A stretch of 50,573 nucleotides of DNA from contig JAEZCE010000072.1 in assembly GCA_023429995.1 (NCBI GenBank), positions 1 to 50,573 of the forward strand. The letters run 5' to 3'. How positions within the stretch are numbered: position 1 is the stretch's first letter; each line of letters opens with the position of its first letter. Shown in pieces: positions 33,885-42,758 of this stretch. Source of the stretch: Bacillota bacterium (GTDB lineage Bacteria > Bacillota > UBA4882 > UBA8346). The notes beneath the pieces were generated by a model, which worked only from the letters and a program-made list of their open reading frames with translations, made no database searches and was not told where the DNA came from. A program made the translations under genes and the position numbers.

Positions 33885-35408
33885 ATGATTCATGTGTTAA
33901 ATTATTATTTGGGCATAGATAATGGCGGTACACTCTGCAAGGCGGTTATTTTTGATGCGAAGGGCTCGGAAATCGCAAGCTCATCCGGTAAACTCAGAAT
34001 GATAACTCCAGAAGCCGGATTTACAGAACGGGACATGGATGAGCTTTGGAATATAAACTGTCAAGTAATTAGGGAAGCGATTGCAAAGGCCGAAATTACT
34101 GGAAGACAAATTAAGGGCATAGCTTGCAGCGGACATGGAAAAGGGTTATATCTGTGGGGGAAAAATGATAAACCGTGTTATAACGGGATTGTCTCTACCG
34201 ATGGCCGAGCCTGGATGTATCCAGAAAAGTGGAATCATGATGGTACTGCAGACCGAGTTTTCGAGAAAACTTTTCAAAAAATATTAGCATGTCAGCCAGT
34301 TTCTTTGCTGTGTTGGTTGAAGGATAATCAACCGGAAATCATACCGAATATCAAATGGATATTTGAGGTTAAGGATTATATTCGTTTTAAAATGACCGAT
34401 CAGGCATATGCCGAGGTGACCGACTATTCTGGCTCTAATATGTTGAATCTCCGTGATTTATGCTTTGATCGGGAACTACTGATGGAATATGGATTGGGAG
34501 AGCTTTATGAAGCATTGCCGCCCTTGAAATATTCCACGGATTTCTGTGGAGGCGTGAGCAAAAGCGCTAGTGAAAAGACAGGTTTGCTGGAAAATACTCC
34601 TGTGGCTGGAGGGATGTTTGATATCGATGCATGCGCAGTGGCCATGGATATTACAAATGAGGATAATATTGCAGTCATAGCAGGAACTTGGAGTATCAAT
34701 GAATATATCGCCAAAAAACCGGTACTTAACAAAACCGTCATGATGAATTCTTTGTATTGCATCAATGGGTACTATCTCATAGAAGAATGCAGCCCTACTT
34801 CCGCTGGTAATCATTCATGGTTTATTGATAAGTTTATGGGTGAAGAAAAGCAAAAGGCCGGTGAATTGGGGGAGAACATCTATCAATATTGTGACGAAAT
34901 GGCAAAAAAAGTAGCTCCGGGTGAGCAGAACATCATTTTCCTTCCTTATCTTTTTGGCTCCAACTATGACCCTCAAGCAAAAGTGACCTTCATTGGAATG
35001 GACAGTCACCACACGAAAGCGCATATGATCCGGGCTGTATTGGAGGGTATTGTATTTTGCCATATGGTGCATTTGGAAAAATTGATAGCGAACCGCCAAA
35101 CGACAAAAGCGATCCGTCTTGCGGGTGGAGCGGCCGCATCTATGGTCTGGACGCAAATATTTGCGGATATATTTCAGCTACCGGTTGAAATTGTAGATAC
35201 GAAGGAATTGGGTGCTCTGGGTTGCGCCATGGCTGCCTCAGTTGCTTCAGGGGAGTACAAGGATTTAAAAGAAGCCGCACAAAAGATGGTCAAGATTAAA
35301 TGCCGTTTGGAACCCAATCGCGAAAATGCGCTAATTTATAAACAGAAATACGACCTTTATAAAAAAGTTTCGGGTGCTTTGGATAATGTTTGGAAAGATT
35401 TTAAATGA
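33885..35408 (+). CDS. lyxK: FGGY kinase, probably L-xylulose kinase (LyxK type)
   Basis: 507 residues of the FGGY sugar kinase family: YYLGIDNGGTLCKAVIFD (phosphate-1), GIACSGHGKGLYLWGKNDKP, GGMFDIDACAVAM, GTWSINEY, ECSPTSAGNHSWF and RLAGGAAASMVWTQIFADIF. The order GKGL..L.KNDKP, GTW and SPTS.GN.EWF-like matches E. coli LyxK better than xylulokinase or ribulokinase. It would phosphorylate L-xylulose to L-xylulose-5-P, the substrate of the preceding enzyme. GGAGAAAGG precedes the ATG at 33885; a GTG at 33894 is an alternative. The end is only 15 bases from the end of the convergent sensor kinase gene. Confidence 0.78.
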   Translation: MIHVLNYYLGIDNGGTLCKAVIFDAKGSEIASSSGKLRMITPEAGFTERDMDELWNINCQVIREAIAKAEITGRQIKGIACSGHGKGLYLWGKNDKPCYNGIVSTDGRAWMYPEKWNHDGTADRVFEKTFQKILACQPVSLLCWLKDNQPEIIPNIKWIFEVKDYIRFKMTDQAYAEVTDYSGSNMLNLRDLCFDRELLMEYGLGELYEALPPLKYSTDFCGGVSKSASEKTGLLENTPVAGGMFDIDACAVAMDITNEDNIAVIAGTWSINEYIAKKPVLNKTVMMNSLYCINGYYLIEECSPTSAGNHSWFIDKFMGEEKQKAGELGENIYQYCDEMAKKVAPGEQNIIFLPYLFGSNYDPQAKVTFIGMDSHHTKAHMIRAVLEGIVFCHMVHLEKLIANRQTTKAIRLAGGAAASMVWTQIFADIFQLPVEIVDTKELGALGCAMAASVASGEYKDLKEAAQKMVKIKCRLEPNRENALIYKQKYDLYKKVSGALDNVWKDFK

Positions 35409-35423
35409 TATCTGTTCTAAATT

Positions 35424-37166
35424 CTAAATATCTGTATCTTTTTTGACAAGCGGTAAGGTGAGAATGGCTTTCGTACCTAATCCCGGAGTACTTTCATAAG
35501 ATAATCCGTAATTCATTCCAAAATAAGTTTTAATTCTTTCTTGGATATTATTTATCCCTATCCCGCTAAACTTCTTTTTGGAATTATCCGATTTAACAAT
35601 ACATTCTAGAGTGTTTTGATCCATACCGGAACCATTATCCGCGATTTCAATGCGAAGTTGGTCGTTTTCAATTTTGGAACGGATTGCAATAACGCCTTTT
35701 CCTTCTATATTTTCAAACCCGTGGATAATACAATTTTCAACGATTGGCTGGAGCGAAAAACGTAAGATCTTGCAGTCAATTGTGTCCTCATCAATATCAT
35801 ATTGAATATTAAAGATATCCCCATAGCGGTATTTTTGAATTTTTACATAATTGGTTACACTATCCAATTCTTCTGCAAGCGAAACCAAGGTATTATTTTT
35901 GGAAATATTGTATTTCAGCAAGTTGATCAATGCGGTAGTCATGTCGCTGACGGTATGAACATTTTGGAGTACCGCCAGCCATTTAATGGAATCTAGGGTA
36001 TTATAGAGAAAATGGGGATTGATTTGGGCCTGAAGAATTTGAAATTCCATGTCGGATTTTTTCTTTTGCATCTCCATGAGTGAATTTAGTTTAGCCACCA
36101 TGTTGTTGAAGGAATTACTGAGTTCCCCCATTTCATCGTTGCCTTTAATAAGAGTTCTGACGGAGAGATCCCCGGTTTCAACTAGTTTGAATTTTTGATT
36201 GAGCTCTTGAATCGGATTTGTAACTGTCTTCGATAATGCAAATGATGCATAAAAACAAATGAGTAAAAAAACGAAGAACATATAAATAGCAATTGTTTCA
36301 AGAGAATTCGTTTCACGGTGGATCTTTTGGGATGAGATGACTCTGATAAATTTCCAACCAGTATACTCGATAGTATTCGAAACAATAATGCTGTCACTAC
36401 CAAAAACCTTCCCGGTAATTTCCATTTTCTTTTCTCGTAGTAAAATAGGGTGTTTGATGATGATATCATCGAGAATCACATTATAGGGGTAAGTAAAAAT
36501 ATTCTCGCCCTTCGGATTGATAACAAGGACTTTCTCATCATTTTGGATGGAAGATCTTGTTAGCGTTTCTTTAAGAAGTTCATAATCAATATCAATGACA
36601 ATAACACCTAAAATTTTACCGTTTTCCAGATTGAAAATCGGCCTGATATAGGATATTACATTAAACTTTAGCGCAGGGTGGTATGTAGCGCTATGAATCC
36701 CGGTGAAATTTTCCTTCGCTTTGTCGGCATTGTTTAAATAGGACGTGTATAGGGCTTTTATTTCATTTTCCTTTACTCCCCAATTGCTGGTATAAAAATT
36801 TCCCTTGGGGCTTAAACAATAGATGCCTTTTATATATTCTTGAACACTGATTATATTTTGCAGCATAGTGCTTATCTTATTTTGACTTAACTGATAGTCG
36901 GAGTTGTTCAACGAATAAGTACGATTCAGTTCATTTAGGAGCTCTGGATTGGAACCCAATAATGTTCCGGTATTCGTTATCAATTTTAAGGCGAATTCCA
37001 GACTTTGTTTGGTTTTATCAGATGAAATCACATTATATTCGGTTTCATTCTTCTTTAAAGTTTGAAATAATAAGAAGTAAACCACCAAACTGATTATCAC
37101 CAGCGCCAGCATGGTGGAAGTAAAGAAATAGGCAAAAATTTTTATTCGTATGGTTGGTTTAAACAT
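35424..37166 (-). CDS. YesM-type sensor histidine kinase
   Basis: 580 residues. There are two membrane helices (near the N-terminus, and IAIYMFFVFLLICFYASFAL near 285-305). The roughly 240-residue extracytoplasmic domain between them is Cache-like. A HAMP linker (VTNPIQELNQKFKLVETGDLSVRT) follows. The His_kinase motif is QAQINPHFLYNTLDSIKWL with phospho-acceptor His385, and the ATPase part has PIVENCIIHGFE and IADNGSGMD. It senses an external ligand, probably a sugar, polyol or the loaded binding protein. GGAGG (37176-37172) sets the ATG at 37166; a start at 37178 would overlap it. It is divergent from its response regulator. Confidence 0.9.
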   Translation of the reverse strand: MFKPTIRIKIFAYFFTSTMLALVIISLVVYFLLFQTLKKNETEYNVISSDKTKQSLEFALKLITNTGTLLGSNPELLNELNRTYSLNNSDYQLSQNKISTMLQNIISVQEYIKGIYCLSPKGNFYTSNWGVKENEIKALYTSYLNNADKAKENFTGIHSATYHPALKFNVISYIRPIFNLENGKILGVIVIDIDYELLKETLTRSSIQNDEKVLVINPKGENIFTYPYNVILDDIIIKHPILLREKKMEITGKVFGSDSIIVSNTIEYTGWKFIRVISSQKIHRETNSLETIAIYMFFVFLLICFYASFALSKTVTNPIQELNQKFKLVETGDLSVRTLIKGNDEMGELSNSFNNMVAKLNSLMEMQKKKSDMEFQILQAQINPHFLYNTLDSIKWLAVLQNVHTVSDMTTALINLLKYNISKNNTLVSLAEELDSVTNYVKIQKYRYGDIFNIQYDIDEDTIDCKILRFSLQPIVENCIIHGFENIEGKGVIAIRSKIENDQLRIEIADNGSGMDQNTLECIVKSDNSKKKFSGIGINNIQERIKTYFGMNYGLSYESTPGLGTKAILTLPLVKKDTDI

Positions 37167-37289
37167 AAATGCCTCCATAGGAAAAAAAAGAAAAAAGTAT
37201 AAAAAGGTTATTATGATATAATTAAAATTATAGCACGATATCTACAAAAATAAATACAGTACATTTTGTATAATTATGGGTGCGAAAAT
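37167..37289. promoter_or_regulatory. Divergent promoter region of the two-component pair
   Basis: A perfect TATAAT lies on the plus strand at 37269-37274 (for the regulator) and on the minus strand at 37232-37227 (for the kinase). Neither has a recognisable -35, so both may need activation. Confidence 0.4.
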
Positions 37290-38918
37290 ATGAAAAAGAT
37301 ATTAATAGTAGATGATGAGTATCTGGTTCGCCTTGGACTAAAAACCACTATTAACTGGACGGAGAGTGGTTTTCTGATCATTGGCGATGCTAAAAATGGC
37401 AAAGAAGCTATTGATTTATTTGACAAATTTAATCCCGATATTTTGTTGACTGATATTAAGATGCCGTTGATGGATGGTTTTGAGCTTATTCAAACCCTTA
37501 AAGGAAGAAAGAAATCGTTAAAAATTGTCATTTTATCACACTATGATGATTTTGTTTACGCTCAAGAAGCTATGAAGCTGGGGGCTTCTGAATATATATT
37601 AAAATCCGATTTATCATCGGAAAGTCTATTGGAAATGTTAAAAAAGCTGTCAAGTGAGATAGATAATGCCGTGGGACCCAATATGAAGGCGGAGAGGGAA
37701 AATCCGCTCGGAGGAACGGTTGAGAGTTCGCGTTTATTGGAAGAACTGTTGGAAAAGATGTTTTATGAAAGTTTCGAATCAAGGCAAGATTTTTTAGATT
37801 ATATTCATCCATATGAAAGTTCAGTCCAACAGAATTCTTTTGTTTTTATTTATGGCATTATTCAAGATATTCAGAACAATGGATATGTTAAAGAAAAAGA
37901 ACACCTTATTTGGAATATCGGGAATATTTCGAGGCAGGAATTTGAAAAAAGGGATATCGTTCATAGCCTTTATTTTAACAAAAACTGTTTTGTCTGTATC
38001 GTGAATTTTTCCTGTCTGAATTCAAGCGATGTTGAGAGAACTCAGGAGGATTTGTTGAACTTATGCCTCCGGATTAAAAAAAATTTAAAGCAATTTCTTG
38101 ATGTTGAAATTAATATTGGTTTAAGCAAGATAGGCGCTTCAATCAATGAGTTGCCCGACTTGTTGAAGCAAGCTAAAACCGCTCAGGAATATTGTTTTTA
38201 TGAGCCATCCGGTCTGGTGGTATTTGACAAGGACATGCTGGTTAAAAAAGGGAACTTTCCAAGTATCAATCTGGATATTTTAAAAGGATTTGTTCTTAAA
38301 TCGGAATCTGCTGCGATTACATCATTTATTCATGATATTTTTGATAGTCTTTTAGAAAGCAAACGACTTGAATATGCCAAGGATGTTTTTATTGATTTAT
38401 TAAGTTTCGCCAGGATTATTTCTCATGAATTGGGTATTAAAATGGGTCCGGCGCTTAATGAAACGAAGTTCAGCTACAGTAACTTTGATAAGCTTTATAA
38501 CTTTGATGCGGCAAAACAATATTTAACGGATATCTATTACTCCATTATTGAGTATAATGTCAACAATAAATCCGAGACATACTCGTACATTATCAGTAAA
38601 AGCATGGATTTTATCAAACAGAATTATCATAACAACATTGCTTTGGAGGACGTTGCTAATTGTGTGGAAATTAGTAAAAGTTATTTAAGCCTCTTGTTTA
38701 AGCAGGAGACGGGGATCAATTTTTCAACTTTCTTGACGAATTACCGGGTTGAGATGGCTAAGAAGTTGTTGATATCATCCAATGACAAGATCTACGAGAT
38801 TGCCGAAAAGGTAGGGTTCGAAAATCCTTATTATTTTAGTAAGGTCTTCCGGGGCATTACTGGGATGTCATGTAAGGATTTTAAGAAAAATTCTTACGCC
38901 AAACAATCAACTTTTTAA
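37290..38918 (+). CDS. YesN-type AraC-family response regulator
   Basis: 542 residues. The receiver domain begins KKILIVDDEYLVRLGLKT with phospho-acceptor Asp55 in LLTDIKMPLMDGFELI. A large middle domain (about 130-435) has no obvious motif. The C-terminal AraC double helix-turn-helix reads IALEDVANCVEISKSYLSLLFKQ and IYEIAEKVGFENPYYFSKVFRGITG. Such regulators activate transporter operons by binding direct repeats upstream of -35. The shared elements at 32830-32903 and 41082-41155 are the obvious candidates. ATG at 37290 is the conserved start of the receiver; its ribosome binding site is weak. Confidence 0.9.
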   Translation: MKKILIVDDEYLVRLGLKTTINWTESGFLIIGDAKNGKEAIDLFDKFNPDILLTDIKMPLMDGFELIQTLKGRKKSLKIVILSHYDDFVYAQEAMKLGASEYILKSDLSSESLLEMLKKLSSEIDNAVGPNMKAERENPLGGTVESSRLLEELLEKMFYESFESRQDFLDYIHPYESSVQQNSFVFIYGIIQDIQNNGYVKEKEHLIWNIGNISRQEFEKRDIVHSLYFNKNCFVCIVNFSCLNSSDVERTQEDLLNLCLRIKKNLKQFLDVEINIGLSKIGASINELPDLLKQAKTAQEYCFYEPSGLVVFDKDMLVKKGNFPSINLDILKGFVLKSESAAITSFIHDIFDSLLESKRLEYAKDVFIDLLSFARIISHELGIKMGPALNETKFSYSNFDKLYNFDAAKQYLTDIYYSIIEYNVNNKSETYSYIISKSMDFIKQNYHNNIALEDVANCVEISKSYLSLLFKQETGINFSTFLTNYRVEMAKKLLISSNDKIYEIAEKVGFENPYYFSKVFRGITGMSCKDFKKNSYAKQSTF

Positions 38919-39229
38919 CCCGAATAAGCGCCAGACGGATTTAACTCCCGAAGCAATGTCTATTCAATGGGTTTTCTTTTTGAGCGAACAAGATAACTCG
39001 ATGCCTTTTCTAAGATAATTGGTGCAGCAATGATTCCGGTCAAAGCTTTAGAAATATTGATATCGTTAAAAAAGACTTTAAAACTGGTGATATTTACTAT
39101 ATAATTAAATCAAAATTCTTGAAAAATGTATGGATATTTTACATGGAATCTCTATTAATTTATTTTGAACCTACAATCATCCTATCTAGTAGGGTATTTG
39201 ATATGTAACTTATTCAGAGGGGGATAATG
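38919..39229. other. Intergenic region before araK
   Basis: A motif ATCGTTAAAAAAGACTTTAA (39062 onward) resembles the upstream half-site of the conserved promoters. A TATAAT lies at 39100-39105 without a good -35. No terminator with a clear U-tract is seen for the response regulator gene. Confidence 0.45.
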
Positions 39230-40837
39230 ATGAGTCCTGAATTCAATGAAGTAAAAAATGCCATTATCAACGGTCAAACAGTGGTTGGGATGGAATTGGG
39301 GTCGACCCGCATTAAAACTGTTTTGATCGGTCCAGACAATACTCCGATCGCCTCCGGCAGCCATGATTGGGAAAACTGTTATATCAACAACATTTGGACT
39401 TATAGCTTAGAGGATATTTGGAAGGGTGTACAAAGCAGTTATCTAAAAATGGTTACCAATGTGAAAGAGCAATACGGAGTCTCTGTCCAAACAGTGGGAT
39501 CCATCGGCATCAGCGGCATGATGCATGGTTATATGGTTTTTGACAAGGACGAAAAACTTTTAACACCCTTTCGTACCTGGCGTAACAATATTACCGGGCA
39601 GGCATCGGAAGCTCTGACCAAGCTGTTTGACTATCCTATCCCCCAGAGATGGAGCATTGCTCATCTTTATCAAGCCATATTAAACCAGGAAATCCATGTA
39701 TCCGAAATTCGTTACCTGACCACGCTGGCGGGTTATATTCATTGGAAATTAACCGGGCGGAAAGTTCTGGGAGTCGGCGAAGCATCAGGAGCTTTTCCCA
39801 TTGATTTAAAGACGAAAGGATTCAACTCGCGAATGATTTCGCAGTTCAATGATTTGATCGGTCCATCCCATTACCCGTGGCGCCTGGAGGACATCTTGCC
39901 AACTGTTTTAGTGGCCGGAGAGAAAGCGGGTCAACTTACGGCTGAAGGCGTAAAGCTTCTTGATGTCACCGGTCAGCTGCACGAAGGTATTCCACTTTGC
40001 CCGCCTGAAGGGGATGCAGGGACAGGAATGGCGGCTACCAACAGCATAACGGTACGAACTGGTAATGTATCCGCTGGAACATCCGTCTTTGCAATGATTG
40101 TGCTTGAGAAGGAACTCTCCAGGGTGTATTCGGAAATTGACTTGGTGACGACGCCCGATGGTAAACTGGTGGCTATGGCCCATTCCAACAATTGTACATC
40201 GGATTATGATGCTTGGATAGGTTTGTTTGCGGAGGCTATCAAAGCCTTGGGTATGACTATCGATAAACCCAAGCTCTATGATACTTTACTGGGTATGGCG
40301 CTTCGGGGGGATCCGGATTGTGGCGGTTTATTATCTTATGGTTACATTTCAGGCGAACATATGACTCATTTTGAAGAAGGCCGCCCCATGTTTGTGCGTT
40401 CATCTAGCAGCAACTTCAACTTGGCTAATTTTATGCGGGTCAATTTATTCACGGCGCTAGGCGCTCTAAAAACCGGTATGAACATTTTGCTGGAAAAAGA
40501 ATCGGTTAAGGTAGATAAAATCTTGGGTCATGGCGGTTTTTTCAAGACCCAGGAAGTGGGTCAGAAAATCATGGCCGCTGCTGTTAATGTTCCTGTATCA
40601 ATCATGGAAACCGCCGGAGAGGGTGGAGCTTGGGGCATTGCCTTGCTCGCCTCCTATATGGTCAATCGAGTCGATAACGAATCACTGGATGAATTCCTTA
40701 AACAAAAGGTTTTTGCTGGAAAACAGGGAAAGACTATTGCGCCTAACCCTTCTGATGTTGCAGGTTTCAATGAATTTATGAAACGCTACACCCAGGGACT
40801 GGTTATTGAAAGAGCTGCGGTCGATCATCTGAAATAA
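39230..40837 (+). CDS. araK: FGGY kinase, probably L-ribulokinase of the clostridial AraK type
   Basis: 535 residues. VVGMELGSTRIKTVLIGPDN, SGSHDWENCYINNIWTYSLE, ISGMMHGYMVFD, TPFRTWRNNITGQA and FDYPIPQRWSIAHLYQAIL are highly characteristic of a clostridial kinase group separate from E. coli AraB. One member in Clostridium acetobutylicum was reported as the ribulokinase of arabinose metabolism. It would make L-ribulose-5-P, the AraD substrate. GAGGGGG at 39217-39223 favours the second of two adjacent ATGs. A strong terminator follows. Substrate assignment rests on family resemblance and the araR/araD context. Confidence 0.72.
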   Translation: MSPEFNEVKNAIINGQTVVGMELGSTRIKTVLIGPDNTPIASGSHDWENCYINNIWTYSLEDIWKGVQSSYLKMVTNVKEQYGVSVQTVGSIGISGMMHGYMVFDKDEKLLTPFRTWRNNITGQASEALTKLFDYPIPQRWSIAHLYQAILNQEIHVSEIRYLTTLAGYIHWKLTGRKVLGVGEASGAFPIDLKTKGFNSRMISQFNDLIGPSHYPWRLEDILPTVLVAGEKAGQLTAEGVKLLDVTGQLHEGIPLCPPEGDAGTGMAATNSITVRTGNVSAGTSVFAMIVLEKELSRVYSEIDLVTTPDGKLVAMAHSNNCTSDYDAWIGLFAEAIKALGMTIDKPKLYDTLLGMALRGDPDCGGLLSYGYISGEHMTHFEEGRPMFVRSSSSNFNLANFMRVNLFTALGALKTGMNILLEKESVKVDKILGHGGFFKTQEVGQKIMAAAVNVPVSIMETAGEGGAWGIALLASYMVNRVDNESLDEFLKQKVFAGKQGKTIAPNPSDVAGFNEFMKRYTQGLVIERAAVDHLK

Positions 40838-40969
40838 GATTGTTGCGGGAAAAAATTAGAGAGATGATAAAGAAAAAAACCATTCCATTTAAAAATATCC
40901 TCGATATTTTGTAGGAGTTTAAAAAGCGGAATATAGATTTGTTGTTATTCGTATTTTGGTTTATACCAG

Positions 40970-40997
40970 GACTGTCTCAAAAGAGACAGTCTTTTTT
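40970..40997 (+). terminator. Intrinsic terminator after araK
   Basis: GACTGTCTC-AAAA-GAGACAGTC followed by six T. A textbook terminator that separates araK from the transporter operon. Confidence 0.9.
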
Positions 40998-41081
40998 ATT
41001 TTCTGGGATCGTAGGAAGCAGCGCTAAAAAGACTATAAAAAATGAATAAGGATTACAAAATTTAAAAACAAAGTTCAGAAG

Positions 41082-41155
41082 ATCGTAAAATTTTTATAAA
41101 AACCCCACTCGCTAAATTAAAAAATTTTAAATTCATCGTTACAGATTTGTAAAAA
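41082..41155 (+). promoter_or_regulatory. Conserved upstream activating sequence, copy 2
   Basis: ATCGTAAAA at 41082, then the 21-bp element at 41135-41155, identical base for base with 32883-32903. The 53-bp spacing between the two parts and the 36-bp distance from element start to the -35 are the same as in copy 1. Confidence 0.7.
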
Positions 41156-41170
41156 GCCAAAATATATCCA

Positions 41171-41199
41171 TTGAAGGGGATATGGGTAAAAGTTAAAAT
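41171..41199 (+). promoter_or_regulatory. Promoter of the ABC transporter operon
   Basis: TTGAAG (41171-41176), a 17-base spacer and TAAAAT (41194-41199), the same boxes as the ulaE-lyxK promoter. Confidence 0.6.
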
Positions 41200-41245
41200 A
41201 AATATGCAGTGTAGCTATTAATTATCAAGGAAGCGGGGGATGCGG

Positions 41246-41281
41246 TCAATTTTTATTTTGGAAGAATGCCATAAAAATTGA
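41246..41281 (+). other. Leader hairpin next to the ribosome binding site
   Basis: TCAATTTTTAT (41246-41256) and ATAAAAATTGA (41271-41281) form a perfect 11-bp stem with a 14-base loop. It ends one base before the AGGGGGAG site of the binding-protein gene. Confidence 0.6.
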
Positions 41282-41294
41282 TAGGGGGAGAAAA

Positions 41295-42680
41295 ATGAAA
41301 CAAAGACATGGTTTTACTAAATTTGTTGTTCTGTTGGCTTTGTTGGCGATGGTATTTTCTTTGTCAATCTATGGAGCGACGAAAACGGCTTTCAATTGGA
41401 AATCAGCCAAAGGCGCAACCATTAAATTAATGTTAGTACAACATTCGATTGCCGAAGCAATGGTCAAAAAGATTCCGGAGTTTGAAAAATTGACCGGTAT
41501 TAAAGTCCAATATTCAATTACCCCGGAAGAGAATTATTTTGACAAAGTTACCACCTCTCTAAATAGCCGGGCTGGTGATATGGATATATTCATGTCCGGC
41601 GCTTATCAGTTATGGGATTATGCTCCGGCTGGATTTGTGGAAGATTTGGGGCCTTATCTCAATAACCCCAAAATGACCAGCGCCAATTATGATATCGCTG
41701 ATATTTATGCTGGCGCCATTGGGGCGATGAAATGGGATTTAGTTCCGGGACATAAAGCGGGAACCGGTATGCAGTTGGGACTGCCGATGGCATTTGAGAT
41801 TTATTCATTGGCTTATAATAAGAGATTATTTAAAGAAAAAGGGATCAAGCCCCCGAAAACAATGGATGAACTTTTAGCAGTTTGTGAAAAGCTCAAGGAA
41901 TGGGGCGGTAAGGGTACTTATCCTTTGGCAATTCGTGGCGCTAGAAATTGGGGAACCATCCATCCTGCTTACATGAGTACTTATGAAAACTATGGCGCCA
42001 AAGACTTTAAAATTCAAAACGGCAAGCTCGTATCGTTGGTTAACTCTCCGGAATCCGTTGCCATGAATGAAATGTGGGTTAAATTAATCAAAGTAGGCGG
42101 TTCTCCATCATGGTCAAGCTACACTTGGTATCAGGCAGGGGCTGACCTTGGAGCGGGTAAAGCAGCTATGTTGTGGGATGCCGATAACAACGGGATTCAA
42201 CAGAACTGGCCCGGCGCTTCGAAAGAAGCAGGCAATATCGCTTGGGTTCCGCAACCCCTTCCAGCGGGCGCCACCAAAAATAATTCCAATCTTTGGACTT
42301 GGGGCATTGCAATGAACAAAGCCTCAAAAAATAAAGTTGCTGCCTGGCTTGCTATGCAATACTTTACCAGTAAATCCTATTTATTATATGCCTCGACGGT
42401 TGGCAATGCGGTTGACCCGGTTCGCGCCAGCGTCTGGGATAGCGCCGCCTTCAAAAAGAAGATTGGTCAACACGAGGGATATAGTAGCACCTTCCAAGCA
42501 ACGATCAATAATACCCGAATCTTATTTACACCGCAACCTCATTTCCAAGAAACCACCACAGAGTGGGCTGCTACTCTTCAAGATTTGGTTGCCGGTAAAT
42601 ACAAAACAATTCAAGAAGGTTTGGACGATCTGAAGAAAAAGACCGATGAAGCGGTTAGCGACGTTGAGATTAAAAAATAA
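41295..42680 (+). CDS. CUT1-family sugar/polyol ABC transporter substrate-binding protein
   Basis: 461 residues. A Sec signal peptide (KFVVLLALLAMVFSLSIYGA) is followed by the mature two-lobed binding protein (IKLMLVQHSIAEAMVKKIPEFEKLTGIKV, AYNKRLFKEKGIKPPKTMDELL). There is no Cys in the first 40 residues, so it is not a lipoprotein. Free periplasmic binding proteins are normal in cells with an outer membrane and unusual in single-membrane Bacillota. The ligand is unknown; the context favours a pentitol or pentose. First gene of a five-gene transporter operon. Confidence 0.88.
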   Translation: MKQRHGFTKFVVLLALLAMVFSLSIYGATKTAFNWKSAKGATIKLMLVQHSIAEAMVKKIPEFEKLTGIKVQYSITPEENYFDKVTTSLNSRAGDMDIFMSGAYQLWDYAPAGFVEDLGPYLNNPKMTSANYDIADIYAGAIGAMKWDLVPGHKAGTGMQLGLPMAFEIYSLAYNKRLFKEKGIKPPKTMDELLAVCEKLKEWGGKGTYPLAIRGARNWGTIHPAYMSTYENYGAKDFKIQNGKLVSLVNSPESVAMNEMWVKLIKVGGSPSWSSYTWYQAGADLGAGKAAMLWDADNNGIQQNWPGASKEAGNIAWVPQPLPAGATKNNSNLWTWGIAMNKASKNKVAAWLAMQYFTSKSYLLYASTVGNAVDPVRASVWDSAAFKKKIGQHEGYSSTFQATINNTRILFTPQPHFQETTTEWAATLQDLVAGKYKTIQEGLDDLKKKTDEAVSDVEIKK

Positions 42681-42707
42681 CCGGTAAATGTTTTAGGTAT
42701 CCTTTCA

Positions 42708-42733
42708 TTCAAGGAGGAGTAATCCTCCTTGAA
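42708..42733 (+). other. Intercistronic hairpin after the binding-protein gene
   Basis: TTCAAGGAGGA-GTAA-TCCTCCTTGAA is a perfect 11-bp stem with a tetraloop, with no long U run after it. It probably stabilises the upstream mRNA or attenuates expression of the permeases. The stem contains a buried AAGGAGGA. Confidence 0.7.
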
Positions 42734-42758
42734 TCTTTAAAGAGTGGAGGTAAAAATT

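Larger units (their letters stand above)
40838..41294. other. Intergenic region with terminator and transporter promoter
   Basis: It holds the araK terminator (40970-40997), the second copy of the conserved activation array (41082-41155), the promoter (41171-41199) and a leader hairpin touching the ribosome binding site (41246-41281). Confidence 0.75.
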
